The position numbers were made by a program, and so were the translations under genes. Source: Aquitalea sp. (GTDB lineage: Bacteria > Pseudomonadota > Gammaproteobacteria > Burkholderiales > Chromobacteriaceae). Taken from it: a DNA stretch of 6,977 nucleotides. Where the stretch lies: positions 1 through 6,977 of the forward strand of contig JAFANL010000207.1 in NCBI GenBank assembly GCA_019232735.1. The letters are read 5' to 3'. The notes beneath the pieces were generated by a model. The model ran no database searches and was not told where the DNA came from. It saw only the letters and a list, made by a program, of their open reading frames with translations. Positions 1 to 4,558 of this stretch are shown here, piece after piece (position 1 is the stretch's first letter; every line of letters begins with the position of its first letter).

Positions 1-33
1 TGGCAGGTTTTCTTGTTTCTGAATGGTGGAATT

Positions 34-66
34 GAAATTTCCTGCTGAAAATCAGCCGGAAATTTC
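34..66. repeat. 33-base near-perfect inverted repeat upstream of the secretion operon
   Basis: The arms at 34-47 and 53-66 are complementary at 13 of 14 positions (only T43/C57 fails) around the 5-base loop AAAAT. Each arm contains the 8-bp palindrome GAAATTTC (34-41 and 59-66, centres 25 bp apart), so the element could be read as a large hairpin or as two copies of a protein site. It is followed by GCTGTATTTTAAAG, which is not a proper U-tract, so a terminator for a gene left of the window is possible but weakly supported. The symmetry is seen directly; the role is unknown. Confidence 0.6.
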
Positions 67-106
67 GCTGTATTTTAAAGTAAAAATTTTAACTGTTCTT
101 AACATC

Positions 107-144
107 TTGCTGGACCCGGGGCTTCGATTAGAATGACGTCATTC
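107..144 (+). promoter_or_regulatory. Candidate promoter with overlapping 14-bp palindrome for the secretion operon
   Basis: TAGAAT at 129-134 matches five of six bases of the sigma70 -10 box. A weak -35 (TTGCTG, 107-112) lies 16 bases upstream, and the DNA before that (71-105) is strongly AT-rich. The perfect palindrome GAATGACGTCATTC (131-144) starts inside the -10 and would extend over the predicted start site near 141, a position typical of a repressor operator. The shorter dyad ACCCGG (114-119)/CCGGGT (144-149) surrounds it. The palindrome is certain from sequence; promoter and operator roles are inferred. The -35 is poor, so an activator may be needed if this is the promoter. Confidence 0.4.
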
Positions 145-146
145 CG

Positions 147-172
147 GGTGAGCCGATAAGCCATCGCTCACC
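147..172 (+). promoter_or_regulatory. Leader hairpin before the transporter gene
   Basis: GGTGAGC (147-153) pairs with GCTCACC (166-172). GAT (155-157) continues the stem with ATC (163-165) after a single bulged C154, leaving the loop AAGCC. If transcription starts near 141, this stem sits at the extreme 5' end of the mRNA, 11 bases before the AAGAGGG ribosome site (184-190). It could stabilise the transcript or be a DNA-level dyad. It has no following U-tract, so it is not an ordinary terminator, and I see no match to c-di-GMP or other riboswitch cores. Confidence 0.45.
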
Positions 173-196
173 ATAAAAACATCAAGAGGGCAGCGC

Positions 197-2365
197 ATGC
201 ATTCCCCGTCCCCGGCTGGACAACACGATTCCATTCCCCTGCAGGCCACTCATCTTGACCCCTTGCTGGACTGTCTGTTTACCCTGGCGCGTGGTTACGG
301 CATCAATGCCACCCGCGAATCGCTGGTAGCTGGCATCCCGCTCACCAATAACCGGCTGAATCCGTCGATGTTTTCGCGCTCGGCCCGGCGTATCGGCCTG
401 ACATCGCGGGTGGTGCGCCAGCCGCTGGACAAGCTGCGCGATGCGCTGTTGCCGGCGGTGCTGCTGCTGGAAGGGGACGAAGCCTGCATCCTGCGCGCCA
501 TCGACCCGGTCAGCGGTATGGCGCGGGTGAGTTTTTCCGAACTGACCGAATCCGAAGTCAGCATTTCGCTGCAGGAACTGGCGGGCAAATACCTGGGGCT
601 GGCCATTTTTGTCCGCCCGCGCTTCAATTTCGAGCGCCGTGCGCCGGAGCTGGGTGAAATCCGCTCGCGCCACTGGTTCTGGCAGACGGTATACGGCGGC
701 CTGCCGCTGTACCGCGATGCCATGATTGCCGCCTTGCTGATCAATCTGTTTGCGCTGGTCATTCCCTTGGTGTCGATGAATGTGTACGACCGCGTGGTGC
801 CCAATATGGCCACCGAAACGCTGTGGGTACTGGCCATTGGCGGCCTGCTGGCGCTGGTATTCGATTTTTTGCTGAAGATGACCCGCGCCTACCTGATCGA
901 CCTGGCCAGCAAGCGGGTGGATGTGACGCTATCCAGCCTGATCATGGAACGGGTGCTGGGCATCCGCATGGAAGCGCGCCCGGCCTCGGTGGGCGCATTT
1001 TCATCCAATCTGCGGGCCTTTGAAACCGTGCGCGACTTTATCGCCTCGGCCTCCATCACCGCCTTGATCGACCTGCCTTTTGTGTTGATCTTCCTGCTGG
1101 TGATTTTGTGGATTTCACCGCTGCTGACTTTGCCGGTACTGGTGGGGGGGCTGCTGATGATCGTGTTTGCCCTGCTGATTCAGGAAAAGATGAAGGAGCT
1201 GACCGAGGCCACGCTGCGTGCCTCGGCCCAGCGCAATGCCCAGCTGGTGGAAAACCTGGCCGGGCTGGAAACCATCAAGATCCTGGCGGCGGAAGGCCAG
1301 CAGCAGGGGCGCTGGGAGCAGGGCACGCTGTTTCTGGCCCAGGTGGGCGCACGGCTGAAGCTGCTGGCCACTTCGGCCAATACCTTTGCCGGCTTCATCA
1401 CCCAACTGGTTTCCATCGTGATGCTGGTGCTGGGGGTGTACCAGATCATGGATGGCAATACCTCGCAGGGTGGGGTGATTGCGGCGGTGATGCTGTCTGG
1501 TCGCGCCATGGCGCCGCTAGGCCAGTTGGTGGGCCTGCTGACCCAGTATCACAATGCCAAGACCTCGCTGTCCTCACTGGACGGCTTCATGAAAATGCCG
1601 GTGGAGCGCGAGCAGGATGCCAACTTCTTCCATCGCACCAGTTTTCAGGGCGAAATCGAGTTTCGCAATGTGTCGTTCAGCTACCCGGATAATCCGCAGG
1701 TGGCACTGCGCAATGTGTCTTTCAAGATCAAGGCGGGCGAACGGGTGGCCATTCTGGGCCGCGTAGGCTCCGGCAAGTCCACATTGCAGAAGCTGATTCT
1801 GGGCCTGTTCCGTCCCTCTGAGGGTTCGGTGCGCATCGATGGCATCGATATCAATCAGGTCGATCCGGCCGAGCTGCGTCGGCATATCGGCTATGTGCCA
1901 CAGGATTCGCTGCTGTTTTACGGCTCCTTGCGACAGAATATCTCCATGGGTGCGCCGCATGCCCATGACGCCAGTATCGCGGCGGCGGCCGAGCTGGCCG
2001 GGCTGTCCGAATTCATCAATGGTCATCCGCAAGGCTTTGACATGGTGATTGGCGAGCGGGGCGAATCCTTGTCCGGCGGTCAGCGCAAGGCGGTCACCAT
2101 CGCCCGTGCGCTGTTGAATGCGCCGCCCATCCTGCTGATGGACGAACCCACCAGCAATATGGACAACTCCACCGAAAACCAGATCAAGCAGACCCTGCTG
2201 AAGGTGATGGCAGGCAAGACCATGATCATGGTGACGCACCATAATTCCCTGCTGGATCTGGCCGACCGCTTGATCGTGATCGATAACGGCAGCATTGTTG
2301 CCGATGGTCCGAAAGCCGCCGTGGTCCAAGCCTTGCAACAAGGCCAGGTGGGGAGGGCCAGCTGA
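197..2365 (+). CDS. lapB: Type I secretion ABC transporter, LapB/LssB type, with degenerate C39-like domain
   Basis: Inner-membrane ATPase/permease that powers export of the neighbouring giant adhesin through a type I secretion system. The 722-residue product has three parts: an N-terminal C39-like domain (about 20-140), a six-helix membrane domain (about 174-455, hydrophobic runs near 178-194, 209-226, 287-306, 309-328, 397-417, 426-448), and an ATPase domain (about 485-715). The ATPase shows Walker A GRVGSGKST (521-529), Q-loop Q569, signature LSGGQ (625-629), Walker B ILLMDE (645-650) and switch H681, so it looks active. In the C39-like domain the catalytic cysteine position seems to be P22 (C26 fits the second, non-catalytic Cys of bacteriocin processors) and the HxxV histidine is missing, so it should bind rather than cleave substrate, as expected for LapB/HlyB-like exporters of adhesins lacking a double-Gly leader. 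The ATG is preceded by AAGAGGG at 6-base spacing. The stop overlaps the next start (TGATG). lapB naming is by family resemblance. Confidence 0.93.
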   Translation: MHSPSPAGQHDSIPLQATHLDPLLDCLFTLARGYGINATRESLVAGIPLTNNRLNPSMFSRSARRIGLTSRVVRQPLDKLRDALLPAVLLLEGDEACILRAIDPVSGMARVSFSELTESEVSISLQELAGKYLGLAIFVRPRFNFERRAPELGEIRSRHWFWQTVYGGLPLYRDAMIAALLINLFALVIPLVSMNVYDRVVPNMATETLWVLAIGGLLALVFDFLLKMTRAYLIDLASKRVDVTLSSLIMERVLGIRMEARPASVGAFSSNLRAFETVRDFIASASITALIDLPFVLIFLLVILWISPLLTLPVLVGGLLMIVFALLIQEKMKELTEATLRASAQRNAQLVENLAGLETIKILAAEGQQQGRWEQGTLFLAQVGARLKLLATSANTFAGFITQLVSIVMLVLGVYQIMDGNTSQGGVIAAVMLSGRAMAPLGQLVGLLTQYHNAKTSLSSLDGFMKMPVEREQDANFFHRTSFQGEIEFRNVSFSYPDNPQVALRNVSFKIKAGERVAILGRVGSGKSTLQKLILGLFRPSEGSVRIDGIDINQVDPAELRRHIGYVPQDSLLFYGSLRQNISMGAPHAHDASIAAAAELAGLSEFINGHPQGFDMVIGERGESLSGGQRKAVTIARALLNAPPILLMDEPTSNMDNSTENQIKQTLLKVMAGKTMIMVTHHNSLLDLADRLIVIDNGSIVADGPKAAVVQALQQGQVGRAS

Positions 2366-3774
2366 TGAAAACGACCTGGAAACAACGTCTGCAGGGCTGG
2401 ATCCTGCGCGGACAAGACAAGACTTCGCCGTACTGGGACAAGCTGATGGACTGGGCGGCGGCCCGCGATCTGCAAGACCGGATCGATTTTGCCACCGATG
2501 GCGACTGGGCCATTCTGGAGCAAAGCCCGGGTCGCCCACGGGTATTCGTGTGGAGCATGCTGGCCCTGTTTGTGGTGGCCTTGCTGTGGGCCGCGCTGGC
2601 GCAGATCGACGAAGTGGCCCGCGGTGAAGGCAAAGTGGTGCCGGTATCGCAAAACCAGCATATCCAGAGCCTGGATGGCGGCGTGGTGTCCAAGATCCTG
2701 GTGAAGGAAGGCCAGATTGTACAAAAAGGCCAGCTGCTGCTGAATATCGACAACACCCGCTTTGTCTCCTCGCTGAACGAAAACCAGGCGCAATATCTGG
2801 CCTTGCTGGGCAAGGCCGCCCGGCTGCGTGCCATCGCCAACAATGTGCCGTTCGAATTGCCCAAGGATGTGTCGTCCCAGGCACCGGATATCGCCAAGCA
2901 GGAAATGGATCTGTATCTGACCAAGCGCCGCGAACTGGATGCCAATGTTTCCATCGCCCGCCAGGAACTGGCCCAGCGCTCGCAGGAACTGAGTGAGGTC
3001 CGCGCCCGTTATGAACAGGCCCAGCAAGGCCTGCAACTGACCCAGCGTGAACTGGCCGTCACCAAGCCGTTGAAGGAATCCGGTGCGGTGTCGGATGTCG
3101 ATCTGCTGCGTTTGCAGCGCGATGTCTCGCGTTACCAGGGTGACCGCGACATGGCCGGTGCGCAGATTCCCAAGCTGCAAGCAGCCATCAGCGAGGCCAA
3201 TCACAAGATCCAGGAAGTGGAACTGAATTTCCGCAATCAGGCCAGTGCCGACCTGTCCGATACCATGGGCAAGATCAACAGCCTGTCGGCGGGCAGCTCC
3301 GGTCTGGCCGACAAGGTCAAGCTGTCCGAGGTGCGCTCGCCGGTGAAGGGCGAAGTCAAGCGTCTGTTCGTCAACACCATTGGTGGTGTGGTGCAGCCGG
3401 GCAAGGACATTCTGGAAATCGTGCCGCTGGAAGACTCGCTGATGATAGAAACCCGGGTTTCGCCGCGCGATATCGCCTTCCTGCGTCCCGGCCAGCGGGC
3501 CATGGTGCGCTTCACTGCCTATGACTACACCGTGTATGGCGGCATGGAAGGCAGCTTGCAGGAAATTGGCGCCGATACCGTCACCGATGAGAAGGGTAAT
3601 GCCTTCTACATCGTCAAGGTACGTACCCAGCAGGGTGCACTGGGCGAAAAACACCTGCCCATCATTCCCGGCATGGTAGCCCAGGTGGATATCATGACGG
3701 GCAAGAAGAGCATTCTTTCCTATCTGTTGAAACCGGTGCTGCGCGCCAAGGCAGAGGCGTTGACCGAGCGATGA
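2365..3774 (+). CDS. lapC: HlyD-family membrane fusion protein of type I secretion (LapC type)
   Basis: Periplasmic adaptor linking the ABC transporter to a TolC/LapE-like outer-membrane channel. The 469-residue product has a cytoplasmic N-terminus of about 60 residues, one membrane helix (about 60-79), then a lipoyl/barrel-sandwich half-motif (about 86-130, with the typical HIQSLDGGVVSKILVKEG segment). A long Gln/Glu/Leu-rich coiled-coil hairpin follows (about 135-300), then the returning lipoyl half (about 318-355, EVRSPVKGEV) and a beta-barrel. The C-terminus I433-L455 (IIPGMVAQVDIMTGKKSIL and following) fits the HlyD secretion-protein signature (PROSITE PS00543 pattern) position by position. 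The length is normal for type I HlyD proteins. The start overlaps the transporter stop by one base and is preceded by a GGGGAGGG run (2349-2357 area), implying translational coupling. No channel gene follows in the window, so the outer-membrane partner is encoded elsewhere. Confidence 0.93.
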   Translation: MKTTWKQRLQGWILRGQDKTSPYWDKLMDWAAARDLQDRIDFATDGDWAILEQSPGRPRVFVWSMLALFVVALLWAALAQIDEVARGEGKVVPVSQNQHIQSLDGGVVSKILVKEGQIVQKGQLLLNIDNTRFVSSLNENQAQYLALLGKAARLRAIANNVPFELPKDVSSQAPDIAKQEMDLYLTKRRELDANVSIARQELAQRSQELSEVRARYEQAQQGLQLTQRELAVTKPLKESGAVSDVDLLRLQRDVSRYQGDRDMAGAQIPKLQAAISEANHKIQEVELNFRNQASADLSDTMGKINSLSAGSSGLADKVKLSEVRSPVKGEVKRLFVNTIGGVVQPGKDILEIVPLEDSLMIETRVSPRDIAFLRPGQRAMVRFTAYDYTVYGGMEGSLQEIGADTVTDEKGNAFYIVKVRTQQGALGEKHLPIIPGMVAQVDIMTGKKSILSYLLKPVLRAKAEALTER

Positions 3775-4382
3775 GCCATCCCGTGATCCTGATTACCGCC
3801 AGCCCGGCGCTGGCGGATTACTGGGCGGACAGCCTGGGACTGCAAGATGCCTTGCGCCTGACCGACCTGGCGGCGCTCAACCGGCAGGCTGTTCCGGCGG
3901 ATAGTCTGGTCTTGCTGGACCTGGCCGGGCAGCCACAGGCCAGCAAGGCCGATATTCAGCAGGCCTGCCGTCACTGCCGGGTGGTGGCACTGTCCTCCTT
4001 GCCCGCTGACGAGGAAGGGCTGTACTGGTTGCAAAATGGCGCCGTTGCTTACGCACATGCCATGAGTACCGGTGATCTGCTGCAGCAGGTTTTCGATACC
4101 GTACAGGCGGGTGGAACCTGGGTAGGGCGCAGCATCATGCAGCAACTGTGTGCCCGCTTTGGCAGCCGTCTGCCCAGCGCGCCGGTATCCGATTGGGCCA
4201 GCAAGCTGTCCGAGCGGGAGGCTGCGGTGGTCGATGCCCTGCGCCAGGGGCGTGCCAACAAGGAAATCGCCCGGCAGCTGGATATTTCCGAGCGTACCGT
4301 CAAGGCGCACCTGACCTCGGTGTTCCAGAAATTCGGTGTGGAAGATCGCCTGCAGCTGTTGCTGAAGCTGACTGGCGGCTAG
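3771..4382 (+). CDS. Response-regulator-like transcription factor with LuxR-type HTH and degenerate receiver
   Basis: Probable DNA-binding regulator of this locus. The 203-residue product has an N-terminal receiver-like fold (about 4-115) and a C-terminal LuxR/FixJ-type HTH (about 145-198). The HTH is typical: LSEREAAVVDAL, then ANKEIARQLDISERTVKAHL, then VEDRLQLLL. In the receiver the phospho-acceptor position is present (D50 in LVLLDLAG) and S75/S76 fits the conserved Ser/Thr. The acidic pair normally after beta-1 is replaced by T9-A10-S11-P12, and the Lys of the GAxGYxxK motif is absent (GAVAYAHA, 90-97). Mg2+-dependent phosphorylation is therefore doubtful. The start overlaps the fusion-protein stop by ATGA, so expression is tied to the secretion genes, and no sensor kinase is present. 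Natural targets to propose are the adhesin promoter region (4442-4558) and the 131-144 palindrome, but nothing in the sequence proves either. Confidence 0.85.
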   Translation: MSHPVILITASPALADYWADSLGLQDALRLTDLAALNRQAVPADSLVLLDLAGQPQASKADIQQACRHCRVVALSSLPADEEGLYWLQNGAVAYAHAMSTGDLLQQVFDTVQAGGTWVGRSIMQQLCARFGSRLPSAPVSDWASKLSEREAAVVDALRQGRANKEIARQLDISERTVKAHLTSVFQKFGVEDRLQLLLKLTGG

Positions 4383-4402
4383 TACCGGACACCGCTGACA
4401 AC

Positions 4403-4441
4403 AAGCCGCACTGCCTGTATTGGCAATGCGGCTTTGTTTTT
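4403..4441 (+). terminator. Intrinsic terminator ending the secretion/regulator operon
   Basis: AAGCCGCA (4403-4410) pairs perfectly with TGCGGCTT (4427-4434). After a C/A mismatch the stem continues with TGCC (4412-4415)/GGCA (4422-4425) and a 6-base loop. The following run TTTGTTTTT (4433-4441) is a good U-tract. It lies 20 bases after the regulator stop codon, so the three-gene unit should mostly end here and the adhesin should be transcribed separately. Confidence 0.85.
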
Positions 4442-4512
4442 AAATGCACACAGGAAAATTCTGAAAATAAATAAGTTTTTGCCCTTCAGTACAATGTATT
4501 TTCCTGTCATGG
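4442..4512 (+). promoter_or_regulatory. Probable adhesin promoter region with 10-bp inverted repeat
   Basis: This AT-rich stretch lies between the terminator and the adhesin leader. ACAGGAAAAT (4450-4459) and ATTTTCCTGT (4498-4507) form a perfect 10-bp inverted repeat, with 38 bases between arms and centres 48 bp apart. TACAAT (4490-4495), five of six matches to a -10 box, sits just inside the right arm. No acceptable TTGACA-like box lies 16-18 bases upstream of it (TTGCCC at 4479-4484 is too close), which suggests activator dependence or another sigma factor. The repeat arms could be paired operator half-sites around the promoter. The inverted repeat is seen directly; the promoter call is tentative. 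Confidence 0.4.
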
Positions 4513-4556
4513 CTGACTAAGCTGGCCGCAATGCTTATTGCGTCTTCAGGAGTCAG
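4513..4556 (+). promoter_or_regulatory. Foldable leader and ribosome site of the adhesin gene
   Basis: CTGACT (4513-4518) can pair with AGTCAG (4551-4556), AAG (4519-4521) with CTT (4544-4546), and an inner hairpin CGCAAT (4527-4532)/ATTGCG (4537-4542) closes on the loop GCTT. The ribosome site AGGAG (4548-4552, 6 bases before ATG) lies partly in the bulge CAGG (4547-4550) and partly in the outer stem. Translation could thus be adjusted by opening this fold, and the CAGGA core in a bulge resembles a CsrA/RsmA contact site. The ribosome site is solid; the fold and its use are inferred. Confidence 0.4.
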
Positions 4557-4558
4557 TC

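Noticed and set aside
135..142. TGACGTCA, identical to the eukaryotic CRE core
   Set aside because: The context is bacterial; it is better treated as the centre of the longer 14-bp palindrome.
120..196. Possible c-di-GMP riboswitch before the secretion operon, given the LapA-type biology
   Set aside because: I can see a hairpin, but none of the conserved GEMM-I or GEMM-II core segments.
260..290. C26 of the transporter as an active C39 cysteine
   Set aside because: Aligning the LFTLARGYGI helix with C39 peptidases puts C26 four residues after the catalytic position, and the partner His motif is missing.
2080..3654. 524-codon open frame on the minus strand opposite the transporter and fusion-protein genes
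   Set aside because: It is a shadow of GC-rich coding DNA with strong third-position bias; the + strand genes have full domain motifs, and the minus product is Gln/His/Gly-rich with no recognisable domain.
4479..4506. TTGCCC as a -35 box for the adhesin promoter
   Set aside because: At 16-18 bases downstream there is only TTTCCTGT-like sequence, which is no -10, and its distance to TACAAT (5 bases) is far too short.
4509..4520. Three-codon mini-ORF ATGGCTGACTAA in the adhesin leader
   Set aside because: No ribosome site precedes it (TTCCTGTC), and such a short frame is expected by chance.
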